A stretch of DNA of 64,000 nucleotides from Calditrichota bacterium (GCA_013112635.1 JABFGF010000001.1:1224352-1288351); one strand, 5' to 3'. Positions 17,409 to 27,041 are shown, counted from the stretch's first letter. The notes: a model not told the origin generated them from the letters alone. Translations and numbers: made by a program.

Positions 17409-18434
17409 CTAATCCTTTTCTTTACAAGTATCACAGATCACCAATTCTGTTGGCAATTTTATATTTCGACGAACTGATTCTTTTGGACTCTGAATTTGTT
17501 CAATAACCAAATTGGTTGCCGTCGATCCAATCTCCCGAATTGGTTGTTTTATATAACTAATGGATGGCTGCAGGAAACTATTATATCCGCTACCGCCAAA
17601 ACACAATAAATCCAAATCACCTGGAATCGATAATTTTTTTTCTTTCGCTGCCTGAAGTACTCCCAACGCAACCGGAAAAGTAACTGTAAAAACTACTTCC
17701 GGTAAAGAACCTGTTTCATACATCCTCTTAAAACCCTCGTAGCCGTCAATTTCCGCAATCCCACCTTCAATAAACCAGTTACTTTTTACACTCAGTCCTG
17801 ATTCTTTCATGGCATCTTTAAAACCTATAGCACGGTTCAGACCAATATTGGTTGATTGATAACCGGCCAAATGAGCTATTTTTGTATATCCTGATTTAAT
17901 TAAATATTTAAGTGCCTTGTATGATCCTTTTCTGTCTTCTGTCGTGATACAATTAAAACCAATTCCGTTAATTACACGATCAAAAAAGACCATTGGAACA
18001 CCTTGCTGTCGAACCTTTTCGAAGACAAAACTATCATCAGTTTGTTCTGTAGTTGAAACAAGCAATCCGTCCACCCGCATTGCAAGCAAAGTTTCAATAT
18101 GCTTTTGTTCATGCTCCGTATTTTCCTGAGAGACAGTCATAATTATTTCATAATTATTTTGATACGCGGTTTCATAAATTGCCTCTATGGCTTCAGCAAA
18201 AAAATGGTGTGCAATCTTGGGAACAACCAGGCCAATTGTATTTGATTTTTTTGCTGAAAGATTTCGGGCAATGTAGTTTGGGACATAGCCTAATTCGACA
18301 GCCATCTTCTTAACACGTGTTTTGGTTTTAATGCTTATGTCGGAGTGATCACGCAGCGCTTTGGATACAGCCACCTTAGAAATGTTTAATTTTTTAGCGA
18401 TGTCTGTAAGTGTGATTTGAGGCTTTTGTTTCAT
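17409..18434 (-). CDS. LacI-family regulator of the uronate operon
   Basis: This 341-residue LacI/GalR regulator has the HTH at about residues 9-28 (ITLTDIAKKLNISKVAVSKA), the hinge at RNLSAKKSNTIGLVVP, and a periplasmic-binding-protein-like effector domain to the end. It is the first gene of the uxaC-dctPQM-uxaE-uxuB-gnd-larA-like-kinase operon and lies directly behind a palindrome typical of LacI operators. It therefore very likely represses its own operon and is released by a uronate intermediate. The effector is unknown. Confidence 0.93.
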   Translation of the reverse strand: MKQKPQITLTDIAKKLNISKVAVSKALRDHSDISIKTKTRVKKMAVELGYVPNYIARNLSAKKSNTIGLVVPKIAHHFFAEAIEAIYETAYQNNYEIIMTVSQENTEHEQKHIETLLAMRVDGLLVSTTEQTDDSFVFEKVRQQGVPMVFFDRVINGIGFNCITTEDRKGSYKALKYLIKSGYTKIAHLAGYQSTNIGLNRAIGFKDAMKESGLSVKSNWFIEGGIAEIDGYEGFKRMYETGSLPEVVFTVTFPVALGVLQAAKEKKLSIPGDLDLLCFGGSGYNSFLQPSISYIKQPIREIGSTATNLVIEQIQSPKESVRRNIKLPTELVICDTCKEKD

Positions 18435-18440
18435 TTCCTT

Positions 18441-18460
18441 AACCGATAAAGTTATCGTTT
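18441..18460. promoter_or_regulatory. LacI-type operator palindrome
   Basis: The 20-bp sequence reads AACCGATAA-AG-TTATCGTTT, a palindrome with only one mismatched pair and the central-half-site CG typical of LacI-family operators. It occupies roughly +1 to +20 relative to the predicted promoter and ends just before the lacI ribosome binding site, so binding would block transcription start. No second full copy was found in the window. Confidence 0.75.
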
Positions 18461-18466
18461 AAGTTG

Positions 18467-18495
18467 ATGATAGCAAAATTCACCTAATTTTGCAA
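18467..18495 (-). promoter_or_regulatory. Sigma70-type promoter of the uronate operon
   Basis: On the minus strand, TTGCAA (18495-18490), a 17-bp spacer and TATCAT (18472-18467) form a good -35/-10 pair. The LacI-type operator starts a few bases downstream, and the TTAAAAACTG motif (18496 onward) abuts the -35 box on the upstream side, a position typical of an activator touching RNA polymerase. Confidence 0.65.
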
Positions 18496-18526
18496 GTTAA
18501 AAACTGTTAACAACATTAAATTAACA
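18496..18526. promoter_or_regulatory. Shared 10-bp-repeat motif, site D (uronate operon)
   Basis: The site reads TTAAAAACTG / TTAACAACAT in register, then continues to TTAACA. It aligns closely with site C in front of the TonB receptor, including the downstream ACATTA and TTAACA. It lies immediately upstream of the predicted -35 box of the lacI-uxaC operon. See the finding on the shared motif. Confidence 0.6.
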
Positions 18527-18564
18527 AGGTCCATCCAACCAACTTGAAGAATTGCTGCAACACT

Positions 18565-19281
18565 CTACCATAATTCTTCTTCAATTTCTGTGGAATGCTG
18601 TTCAGCTATTCTTAAATGTTCTTTCATTGCCTGAGCAGCCCCATCTGCATCACCCTTTTTGATACAAACAAAAATCTTTTCATGGTATAATTCTGCAGCT
18701 TTTTTGGCGTTTTCCACTTTTGAATATATTAACATTTTTATTTTAGGCATTAGCTGGAAAATTGGTTCAAGTATCATCGGTACCATCGGATTCCCGGCTG
18801 CTTTTGCAAGCGCAAGATGAAAGTTGCGATCAAGCATACCTTCTTTCTCAAAATTATCCTTTGGACAATCATTAAGATCTTGAAGAATCTTTTCCATCTC
18901 CGCAATATCACGATCGTTTTTTTTAACTGCAGCTAATCTTACTATTTGAGGCTCCAAAAGTTTGCGAACCTCAATAATGTGTTTCAGGTATTCCTTATCT
19001 AAATTAAGCTCTAAAAATAATTGCATCGGTTTTGTAACATTCGTGGCAGAATAATCCTCTACAAAAATCCCACTGCCCTTTTTTACTGTTATTAAACCAC
19101 GCGAAGACAACATTTTTATCGCTTCTCTAAGCGCAGTCCTACTTACGTCGAACATATCACATAATTCCATTTCAGTAGGTAACTTTTGACCAGGTATGAA
19201 CTTTTTTTCTAAAATGGATTTTTCAATATCTCGTGCAATTTGCTTGCTAAGGCTAAGTGGGTTTCCAATTTTAGTAAACAT
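18565..19281 (-). CDS. FadR-type GntR regulator with FCD domain
   Basis: This 238-residue regulator has an N-terminal GntR winged helix (about 10-75; PGQKLPTEMELCDMFDVSRTALREA) and a C-terminal all-helical FCD ligand-binding domain containing the usual Asp/His metal-acid pocket region (NFHLALAKAAGNP). Members such as ExuR, UxuR and LldR respond to sugar acids or hydroxyacids. It follows the pectate lyase gene by 49 bp and precedes the uronate operon by 130 bp, so it probably senses a uronate and controls the pectin genes. Which promoters it binds is not evident. Confidence 0.9.
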   Translation of the reverse strand: MFTKIGNPLSLSKQIARDIEKSILEKKFIPGQKLPTEMELCDMFDVSRTALREAIKMLSSRGLITVKKGSGIFVEDYSATNVTKPMQLFLELNLDKEYLKHIIEVRKLLEPQIVRLAAVKKNDRDIAEMEKILQDLNDCPKDNFEKEGMLDRNFHLALAKAAGNPMVPMILEPIFQLMPKIKMLIYSKVENAKKAAELYHEKIFVCIKKGDADGAAQAMKEHLRIAEQHSTEIEEELW

Positions 19282-19330
19282 AAATCAATGATTCCTTTAA
19301 GAGACCTTCAACTTTGGAAATTTAGTGTTA

Positions 19331-20665
19331 CTATCTGTTTGAACGATGAGAAATGCTATTTATATAGTTTTCAATATTTGTATATCCATCCTTGTTGCTA
19401 TCCAGGTTCGCATCATTAACAGAGACATCTAAGCCATTTTCAATCTCCCAGATATCCGGAATACCATCTTTATCAGTATCTTTCGGAGGCGGGATAGATT
19501 TTAGTTTTGGCCAACCACCCACATCTTTCTGAGAATCGATAATACCCGGCCCAAAAATTCCAGAGTATGTTGCCGTGCCATTTTTTATTTCATCAATAAT
19601 CCGTTTGTCCACAGAGTCACGTTTTGGAAAAGTTGCCCCGGCATTTTCCAGTACAGCTGCAAATGCCTCTTCTGTGTTTTGTGTTTTGATAATTTCAACA
19701 AGGAAAGGGCTATTAACCATAACACTGTCAACATATTTCCCCCTAACTCCGCCCAACCAGTTATCTTTTGATATAATCGGATTTCCATAAACAAAATTAT
19801 CCGCAACATACCATTTACCAAATGCGTCCCAGGGTTCAATTATCTGGTTTTTATTTTTAGTTGCAGGACCAGCTTTATAGTAATTGGCAACTATATTATG
19901 ATTGCCGGATTCTCCCCCATAAGCGCCGTTAAAACCCCAGTTATAGATTACGTTGTTCCTAAAGTCAACTAACTCAATTTCCGGTTTTTTATGGTAGCGG
20001 CTACCATGAAAACGCGGTGTTCTGCTAGCATGATGTGCTAAAATATTATGATGAAAAGAGGCGCCAATTCCACCCCAAATCCCGCCATACCCATGGTCAC
20101 CTTTTGGGTGGAATGATCGATTTAAGCTCTCGCTAATTATACACCATTGAACAGTAAGTTTTTCATTATCATAAAAGGTTCCAACTTCATCCACTCCCCA
20201 ACTCATTGAGCAATGATCGATTATTATATTTTTTTGATTCATCGCCATTAAAGCATCTTCCGGGACTCGGTTTTCATCGCCCAGACGAAATCGAATATAA
20301 CGTATTATAATATTGTCAGCATTAATTATTGTTGGAAAACCACGCAAGCAAATACCATCACCGGGTGCTGTTTGGCCGGCAATTGTTAAATCGTTATTTT
20401 TAATGATTAGTGGGGATTCCAGGATAATCGTACCTGATACTTGAAAAACAATAGTTCTTGGTTTTTCTAAATCTATTGCCTCTCGTAAACTGCCAGGCCC
20501 ATTATCGCTTAGATTTGTAACTATAGCAACTTCGCCGCTACGTCCTCCCGAGGTAAACTTGCCAAACCCTTCTGCAGTTGGAAAGGCCAATTGTTGGGAT
20601 AACGAACTTGTTGAAGCAATAAGAAATGAAATACAGAAAAATAAGTATTTACTGGGTCTCACCAT
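19331..20665 (-). CDS. Secreted pectate lyase, family PL1
   Basis: This 444-residue secreted right-handed beta-helix lyase cleaves polygalacturonate by beta-elimination. The N-terminus is a signal peptide (cleavage near SLS-QQ). PL1 landmarks include GSLREAI, TIAGQTAPGDGI, NIIIRYIRFR, IIDHCSMSWGVDE and the downstream HHASRTPRF region with the conserved arginine. The C-terminus (from about residue 396) holds DTDKDGIPD and DSNKDG, thrombospondin-type-3/dockerin-like calcium loops. There is no T9SS-type tail. Its start overlaps the end of the GH28 gene by 17 bp, so the two are translationally linked. Confidence 0.92.
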   Translation of the reverse strand: MVRPSKYLFFCISFLIASTSSLSQQLAFPTAEGFGKFTSGGRSGEVAIVTNLSDNGPGSLREAIDLEKPRTIVFQVSGTIILESPLIIKNNDLTIAGQTAPGDGICLRGFPTIINADNIIIRYIRFRLGDENRVPEDALMAMNQKNIIIDHCSMSWGVDEVGTFYDNEKLTVQWCIISESLNRSFHPKGDHGYGGIWGGIGASFHHNILAHHASRTPRFHGSRYHKKPEIELVDFRNNVIYNWGFNGAYGGESGNHNIVANYYKAGPATKNKNQIIEPWDAFGKWYVADNFVYGNPIISKDNWLGGVRGKYVDSVMVNSPFLVEIIKTQNTEEAFAAVLENAGATFPKRDSVDKRIIDEIKNGTATYSGIFGPGIIDSQKDVGGWPKLKSIPPPKDTDKDGIPDIWEIENGLDVSVNDANLDSNKDGYTNIENYINSISHRSNR

Positions 20666-22034
20666 TAATTGAAACTTCTGTTAAGGTTAGGTTAATAAAG
20701 TGATTTAAAAAATTTTGCTTTTCGACCCCGTTAAAACTGCTATTTTTAATATTTAGATTATTTACCGGAGATCGCTCATAACCATCAATAAAGATGGCAT
20801 ACTTGCTCTTTTGGCTGGATATGTTATCAACAAAAATGTTTTTTGCCACTGGTGTAAAATCTCCAACATCACCCTCACCATATTGAAAGTTTACTTTTAT
20901 CACTGCGTCACTAACTTCACCAATTGAGCAGTTTCGCATATAAATGTTTTCAACAATACCACCTCGCAGTGAATTGGTTTTTATTCGCAGAGCACGTTCT
21001 AAATTTGGACTATCCATTGTACAGTCTTCGATAAATATATTTCGGACACTTCCCGACATTTCACTGCCTATAACAACACCGCCATGCCCATCTTTCATAT
21101 TACAATTTTGAACAATTATATTTTCTGAAGGTACGTTGACTCTCCTGCCATCGGCATTTCTTCCGGATTTAATTGCTATACAATCATCGCCCGTCGTGAA
21201 AAAGCAGTTTCGTATTAAAATATTTTTTGATGATTCAGGATTACAACCGTCATTATTTGGGCCGTGACTATCAACTGTTATGTTTTGAATAGTTATATTT
21301 TCGCTGAGGACCGGGTGGATTACCCACATTGGAGATCGTTCTATTTTTACACTGTCAATTAGAATATTTTTACACTTATAAAATTGAATCATATTTGGAC
21401 GGAGAAAATGTCCGTCTCCAAAAACACGGTCACTAATTTCTGAGCTTTCCTGTGATATTTTGTAAATTAATTGTTCATCGGTTTTTCCACTTACTTTGCT
21501 ACTATCCCAGCCATATTCTTCCTTACCTTTCCAGATCCACCAGTTTTCAACAGATGCGTTACCATCAATTATTCCAGCGCCTGTGATCGCAACATTTTCC
21601 TGATCATAAGCATAAATAAACGGTGAATAATTATAGCATTCTACACCTTCAAACCGGGTTAAAACAACTGGCAGAAAATCCTTTGGATTTGTAGAAAACA
21701 GAATCCTTGCATTTTTTGAAACATATAAATTTACGTTGCTTTGTAAATGAATTGCACCCGTAAAAAAAACTCCCTCAGGCACAATAACACGTCCTCCACC
21801 AGATTTACTGCACTCATCAATTGCGCGTTTAATTGCCTCTGTAGAAAAAGTTTTTCCATCACCAACAGCACCATAATCTGTAATATCATAATCTCGGCCT
21901 GGAAACTGTGGAATAGATATAGTGCTCAATATTTCAGGTACTTTGTCCCAACCGGATTTTTCTTTTTGTTTAATTGAACAGCCATAAATTGAGAATAAGA
22001 GCAATGATAATGGAAGTAAATAGCAATATTTCAT
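20649..22034 (-). CDS. Polygalacturonase-type glycoside hydrolase, family GH28 (lipoprotein)
   Basis: This 461-residue parallel beta-helix hydrolase has a lipobox at C19 (SIYGC), so it is anchored to a membrane facing the periplasm or surface. All GH28 catalytic signatures are present: NND with D262, the DD pair D283/D284 in TTGDDCIAIKSG, H317 in DGHGGVVIGSEMSG, and R350-I-K352. It would hydrolyse galacturonan or an unsaturated/rhamnogalacturonan oligomer, probably exo-acting as in other lipoprotein GH28s. It lies just after a terminator and overlaps the PL1 gene. Confidence 0.93.
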   Translation of the reverse strand: MKYCYLLPLSLLLFSIYGCSIKQKEKSGWDKVPEILSTISIPQFPGRDYDITDYGAVGDGKTFSTEAIKRAIDECSKSGGGRVIVPEGVFFTGAIHLQSNVNLYVSKNARILFSTNPKDFLPVVLTRFEGVECYNYSPFIYAYDQENVAITGAGIIDGNASVENWWIWKGKEEYGWDSSKVSGKTDEQLIYKISQESSEISDRVFGDGHFLRPNMIQFYKCKNILIDSVKIERSPMWVIHPVLSENITIQNITVDSHGPNNDGCNPESSKNILIRNCFFTTGDDCIAIKSGRNADGRRVNVPSENIIVQNCNMKDGHGGVVIGSEMSGSVRNIFIEDCTMDSPNLERALRIKTNSLRGGIVENIYMRNCSIGEVSDAVIKVNFQYGEGDVGDFTPVAKNIFVDNISSQKSKYAIFIDGYERSPVNNLNIKNSSFNGVEKQNFLNHFINLTLTEVSINGETQ

Positions 22035-22054
22035 TTTATAATCTTTTAAGTATA

Positions 22055-22087
22055 AAAAACGAGGATAGTTTTGCTACCCTCGTTTTT
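22055..22087 (-). terminator. Intrinsic terminator after the secreted beta-helix gene
   Basis: A hairpin with nine-position core CGAGGNTAG / CTANCCTCG (one mismatch), flanked by A5 and T5, lies 16 bp past the beta-helix stop codon. On the minus strand it ends in TTTTTT. It separates the receptor/beta-helix unit from GH28-PL1 and may attenuate read-through. Confidence 0.85.
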
Positions 22088-22103
22088 GTGATTTTATTAT
22101 TAA

Positions 22104-23771
22104 TTACTTAACTAAAATCATCTTTTTAGTTGATGATATTGGGCCTTGTGTTAACCTGTAAAAATAGAGCCCTGAGCTATAATTAGTAGCATTCCAGCTA
22201 GCTGTATACTGCCCGGAACCTAATTTTTTATTAATCAAAGTAGCGACTTTCTGTCCTACTATATTGAAAACCTCTAAAACGACCCTTTCATTTTTTGTTA
22301 CTGAAAATGTAATTTTAGTAGATGGGTTAAATGGATTTGGATAATTTTGACCCAATGTAAAATGAATCGGCCGTTTATCGGAAATGTCCTCATCGATTGC
22401 AGTAACCAAACCAAACCAGTTAAGATCTCCAACTGGCAAACCATCACTGCCACCGGTATAGGCCGCAGATGATGTAGAATAAGATGCATCCAAAGTATCG
22501 CGGTAATATGTAATTACCCGGCGGTCCATATCATCCGTTGCACTGTTATAGTTATCTGTGTCTTTGGATTTGTTTCCACCATTTGGATCTTCATACCAGC
22601 GCATAAAATCGGTCATCATTGCAGGTATTTCTACAAGGTCCATGTCTATCTTGGTGAAGGCCGTAGCTGCACCTGAACCTAATTTGCCACTAATGTGGTC
22701 TGAAAGCTGGGCGGCAGGACCAAAACTGAAATCATCTAAAAATGTCTGGCCGGCTGCGCTAATCGCAAAATAGTTATTGCTGATATCCCAACTGGTTACA
22801 TCATTTGGGGAGCTAAAAATCCAGCTGATCTTATTGTTGCCATTTTCATATACTTCACCTGTGTTGGCCCATTCGGCTGCACGCGATGCATCTGTTGAAT
22901 CTTCTCCCAAACCAAACCCATCAACAAATAAATTATTGGTAATGGTCATTTCGGCACCAACGCTACCCAATGAAAACAATCCGTGATAGCCCATACCGTT
23001 TATGATTGTATTATGATTAATACGTCCGGAGTGGATTAAACCGGTTCCGGCGGTTGGGTCACCAAAGTTATAATGGCGGATTACCCTGTCCTGATAATTT
23101 ACAAATGTGTTGTTTTCTACTATCAAATTAACACATTCTTTATCACGTAAGTCCAGGCCTTTCCCTGCGCCTAAATTTGAGGTAGTTAAAGAACCAAGGT
23201 TGGAAAAAATACAATTTGTTACACTTACTGTAATTGTGTTCTGGTTTGTTCGAAGGATCTGACCATTGATATTTGAAAATATACAACCATCGAAAAAGAA
23301 TGACGAACCGGCTAAATCATTTCTAAACAAGCCGCCCTGAATATTATCTAAGTTTGCTGCAATCGGCTCATAATAGCCTGCAACAGCAATTTCGGTCAAT
23401 TCAAGATTGCCGCCTTGCGCGCGGATAAAATATCCTGGCGGGCGTTCCGGGTTGTCTCCTTCACCTGTTTGCCAAAGATAGATAATCGGTAATGGACCAT
23501 CGCCTGATGCTGCACGCAAACGGAGGGTTTCACCGGGCTGGGCCATCCTTAGTGTAGCATTTACAAGATAGAAACCGTCTCTGTCCAGTTCGTATACACG
23601 GTTGGGCAGTAAACCGCCGGTAGCCGTGGTATCCGCTATTATCTGGGCATTTACAAATGTGTTGGCATTGCCATCATACTGCACAAGCTTTAATACATCT
23701 TCCTGTGCAAACATAAACACAGGTATTAAACACAGTAGCAATACAGCACTCCTAATTTTACCATATAGCAT
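22104..23771 (-). CDS. Secreted right-handed beta-helix protein with T9SS-type tail
   Basis: This 555-residue protein has a signal peptide (cleavage near FMFA-QE). A central parallel beta-helix rich in 'NNTFVNY', 'HNTIING' and 'TNNLFVDG' rungs runs from about residue 110 to 330. A C-terminal secretion domain starts at LGQNYPNPFNPSTKITF and ends TKKMILVK. Such tails direct export through the type IX system. No lyase catalytic lysine/arginine set is recognisable, so it may bind pectin rather than cut it. It follows the TonB receptor by 128 bp with a strong AGGAGA ribosome site and is followed by a terminator. Confidence 0.85.
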   Translation of the reverse strand: MLYGKIRSAVLLLCLIPVFMFAQEDVLKLVQYDGNANTFVNAQIIADTTATGGLLPNRVYELDRDGFYLVNATLRMAQPGETLRLRAASGDGPLPIIYLWQTGEGDNPERPPGYFIRAQGGNLELTEIAVAGYYEPIAANLDNIQGGLFRNDLAGSSFFFDGCIFSNINGQILRTNQNTITVSVTNCIFSNLGSLTTSNLGAGKGLDLRDKECVNLIVENNTFVNYQDRVIRHYNFGDPTAGTGLIHSGRINHNTIINGMGYHGLFSLGSVGAEMTITNNLFVDGFGLGEDSTDASRAAEWANTGEVYENGNNKISWIFSSPNDVTSWDISNNYFAISAAGQTFLDDFSFGPAAQLSDHISGKLGSGAATAFTKIDMDLVEIPAMMTDFMRWYEDPNGGNKSKDTDNYNSATDDMDRRVITYYRDTLDASYSTSSAAYTGGSDGLPVGDLNWFGLVTAIDEDISDKRPIHFTLGQNYPNPFNPSTKITFSVTKNERVVLEVFNIVGQKVATLINKKLGSGQYTASWNATNYSSGLYFYRLTQGPISSTKKMILVK

Positions 23772-23899
23772 AATAATCTCCTCTTATTAATTGTTAGAAA
23801 TTTTTATTCTTTAGCGATTAGTTAGGTCTAGGCACCTCCTTAATATTTTTACTCTATTGGTGATAATTGCATGCACTTATTTTTGTTGTTTTTATTCAT

Positions 23900-26800
23900 T
23901 TAAAATGTCCCCAAAATGCCAAAATCAATCGTTGCGCCATATCTTTCACTTCTGTTAAACCTTCTGATGTTTTCATTAAAATTAAAACTACCTTCTTCAG
24001 CATCTGTGAGGTTGTTAACATTTAGAAATAGCGCAAAATTATCTGTAACCTGTTGTTTTAAGGCGAGGTCAATACGTGTAAATGATTTTCGTATACTATA
24101 ACTTCTTGCGGAATACGATTGGTTATACTCAGCTTGATAGAAGACAGACAACCTGCCTGAAAAACCACCTAAGTCATACCCTAAAGAAATATTACCAAAG
24201 AATTCTGGTTGCCCTTCAAGCTTATTTTTTCTTTCAACTAATGAATTAAAAAAGTCCCAGGCGCCAATACCGGGAGGAAACCCTGGAGGATTTGGATCCC
24301 AAATAGAGTCTTTTTTGGCTGCAAATGCATATGTTTCGGAACGCACGATGGAAGCGTTGTATGACAGTACTATGTTTTTTAAGTAACCGGGGAGAAAATG
24401 GAAATTGATTTGATGTTCAAACTCTAATCCCCATACTTTGGTTGGCTTTTTGGAATTATATGGTACTGAAAGCAGATATGATGTTTCATTAAAGTCATCA
24501 AATTGTTTATCCCAACCTATACCAAACTCCTGGCGTAACGAATCGCCTCTGGCACCTCTTGTTCCAAAACGATTTAACATATGAAACATGTTATCGATTT
24601 CTTTATAAAAAACCGATACTGACATCAACCCTACATTATTACCATAAAAAGATGTATTGAATTCAAAATTCCAAGCTGAAGCAGTTTTTAAACTAGGATT
24701 ACCAACTTCTGCAACAAAGTCGGATCCAAGTATAGCGCCTCTTCCACCGATATACCTATCAACACGCATATTAAAATCGGGCCGGGCTAATGCTTTATAT
24801 GCGGCCAAACGGATTTTCAAATAATCGGTTGCATTATAGGCTAAATGAAAATTAGGAAGGAATACAGTCTGCTGTGCTGTTGAAGTAGTATCAAACAATA
24901 AACTATCAGCTAGTGGAAAACCTCCTGCTTTACCTTTCATATAAAATGCTTTATAGTCATTATATTCATGCTCAGTGCGCAGGCCACTAATAAAAGTTAA
25001 ATCCTGCCCAAGCTTTAATGTATTCATTATATAAAAAGCACTTACATGTTCAGAAATGTCATAATCACTTGAGCGATAAAGTGGGTTATCCCATACTTCC
25101 AGTTGAAGCTTTTCAGGGTTTGTTCCACCAGCTGGATCTACACCATTTTTATTTAACCTGTGCCATTGTTTTAATCTTTCTTTTATTATAAGTGGTGACA
25201 GGTTATATGAACCGTAAATGTCCCTTATTTTTGCATCAGAAAAAAAATGATCCAGAGATATACTGCTTCCACCACCCGCATTGTACCATTCCTCAAAATA
25301 ACTACCTTCATAATCTTTTGGGATATTTAGGGTGTCGCCATCAACATATCTCAGCTGATTTGTTTTCCACTTTCCTTCTAAATGATAAGGCGTAAAATCC
25401 TCTGCTGTTTTATTGGTACGGCCTTTAACTTTATATTTTGCACCAATTTTAATTTCACCAGAGAGATTGTTTAACAAATTGTAATTTCGTTTAACATTGA
25501 AATATGCCGTGCGCTCCTTTTCATAATTATCCTGATCTCGGAAACTTCCCCAGGCCAGATCTGCTGTCGCAAAATCATTTCTTGCAAAAGGAATTAATGC
25601 ATCAGGAATATCTTTGTAGTCCCTACTTGATATTGAGGGAAGCTCCGTAAGAGGATTACCCTCTTCAAACGTTAATTGATAATCAAAAGGGAACTCCGAC
25701 TTTGACTCAGCGAATGACAACCCCCAATTTATATCGTGTCCAAACAAATGATTTTCACCACGAATAGAGCTGTTAATTGTATTAATATTTTGAACTCGTT
25801 GACGAAAATTATAAGATGCATCAGAGCCATCCAGTGGGTAATCTCTAAAATGCCATAAATAGTTTCTATTTGTTGCCCCATACACATTGTTAATTTTTAT
25901 GGTTCCATCATCCGGCGTATTTATATCAAATAAAACACTAAACCCATTCCGCTTGCGAACTTCATTTGTAAACTCAACCTCAAAATTTTCAACTCTATAG
26001 TCTGGAATCGATGACTCATATCTATCATCAAGGTGGATTTCTTCATTACTTCTAATTTTCTTTTCTAAGTTTCCAGCCATTTGCACACCTAAAATATCAT
26101 CAAAAAACCGCTCTCCATAGTGCACTGAGAGATCATATTGACTTGTTGATTCCATTAAATCGTTGTAATTACCTTTGAAGTTTGTCCTAACCTCGCGAAT
26201 CTTTGGGGCTTTTTTAGAGATCATATCAATGGATCCGGCCAAGGCATCACCATCTTTATCCGGCGTAACCGCCTTTGCCAACTCAATCCCTGCCAATGAA
26301 CTTTGAGAAATCATGCTTAAATCTACACCCCGTCCATTCTGATCGGTTGCCGGCACTCTTACACCATCTATAGTTATTGCGGTAAATTTGTCTTTCATCC
26401 CCCGCAGCACAACCTTGTTAGCCTCTCCACCGGCACGTATTAAAGATACTCCAGGCAAACGACCAATAGCTTCTGCAGCATTTGCATCGGGTAATTCTTT
26501 AATTTTTTCTTCAGAGACAATATTCACAATTGTACTGGAATTAATCTGTTGATTTATAGCAGCAATCTGTCCTTCGGCCTGGGCGGTGATAGAAATGACT
26601 TCGCCCTCTATAACATCCGGAGCAACCTCAAAATTTATTGTAAGGTTCTCATCCTCGTTAATTTCTATTGCCATTTGTTTTGGCTTGTAACCGATGTAAG
26701 CTACTTCAAGAATGTAAGAGCCTTCAGGTATGCTTGTAACTCTGTAATAACCATCTATATCTGTTGCTGACCCATAAGATGTTTCATGGATAAAAATATT

Positions 26801-26929
26801 TGCCCCCGCAAGTGGTTCACTGGAAAGCGAATCGGAAATTATTCCTTTTATACTTCCCTGACTAAATGCAGCCACAGAAAAAACCAAGACAAGTAAACTA
26901 CTTTTCATAAGATTTTTTAAATTCAACAT
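23900..26929 (-). CDS. TonB-dependent receptor with carboxypeptidase-like N-terminal domain
   Basis: This outer-membrane receptor has 1009 residues from the start chosen here. The ATG at 26929 gives a normal signal peptide (MLNLKNLMKSSLLVLVFSV, cleavage at AFS-QG) and has GAGG upstream. The longer open frame to 27061 would add 44 residues with no signal and would cover a regulatory motif. Order of domains: carboxypeptidase-regulatory-like beta-sandwich (about 20-110), plug with VVLRGMKDKFTAITIDGVRVP, and a 22-strand barrel ending in phenylalanine. It probably imports oligogalacturonides with TonB energy. No SusD partner is adjacent; the next gene encodes a secreted beta-helix protein. Confidence 0.93.
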   Translation of the reverse strand: MLNLKNLMKSSLLVLVFSVAAFSQGSIKGIISDSLSSEPLAGANIFIHETSYGSATDIDGYYRVTSIPEGSYILEVAYIGYKPKQMAIEINEDENLTINFEVAPDVIEGEVISITAQAEGQIAAINQQINSSTIVNIVSEEKIKELPDANAAEAIGRLPGVSLIRAGGEANKVVLRGMKDKFTAITIDGVRVPATDQNGRGVDLSMISQSSLAGIELAKAVTPDKDGDALAGSIDMISKKAPKIREVRTNFKGNYNDLMESTSQYDLSVHYGERFFDDILGVQMAGNLEKKIRSNEEIHLDDRYESSIPDYRVENFEVEFTNEVRKRNGFSVLFDINTPDDGTIKINNVYGATNRNYLWHFRDYPLDGSDASYNFRQRVQNINTINSSIRGENHLFGHDINWGLSFAESKSEFPFDYQLTFEEGNPLTELPSISSRDYKDIPDALIPFARNDFATADLAWGSFRDQDNYEKERTAYFNVKRNYNLLNNLSGEIKIGAKYKVKGRTNKTAEDFTPYHLEGKWKTNQLRYVDGDTLNIPKDYEGSYFEEWYNAGGGSSISLDHFFSDAKIRDIYGSYNLSPLIIKERLKQWHRLNKNGVDPAGGTNPEKLQLEVWDNPLYRSSDYDISEHVSAFYIMNTLKLGQDLTFISGLRTEHEYNDYKAFYMKGKAGGFPLADSLLFDTTSTAQQTVFLPNFHLAYNATDYLKIRLAAYKALARPDFNMRVDRYIGGRGAILGSDFVAEVGNPSLKTASAWNFEFNTSFYGNNVGLMSVSVFYKEIDNMFHMLNRFGTRGARGDSLRQEFGIGWDKQFDDFNETSYLLSVPYNSKKPTKVWGLEFEHQINFHFLPGYLKNIVLSYNASIVRSETYAFAAKKDSIWDPNPPGFPPGIGAWDFFNSLVERKNKLEGQPEFFGNISLGYDLGGFSGRLSVFYQAEYNQSYSARSYSIRKSFTRIDLALKQQVTDNFALFLNVNNLTDAEEGSFNFNENIRRFNRSERYGATIDFGILGTF

Positions 26930-27041
26930 AATCTTAAATTCCTCAAAACTGATTATACGAAATGTTTTAGTTTGGAGAGCATGCCACAACGTGACGATAC
27001 AATCATAATGGAGACTGGCTGAAAATAAAAGATAATTGATG

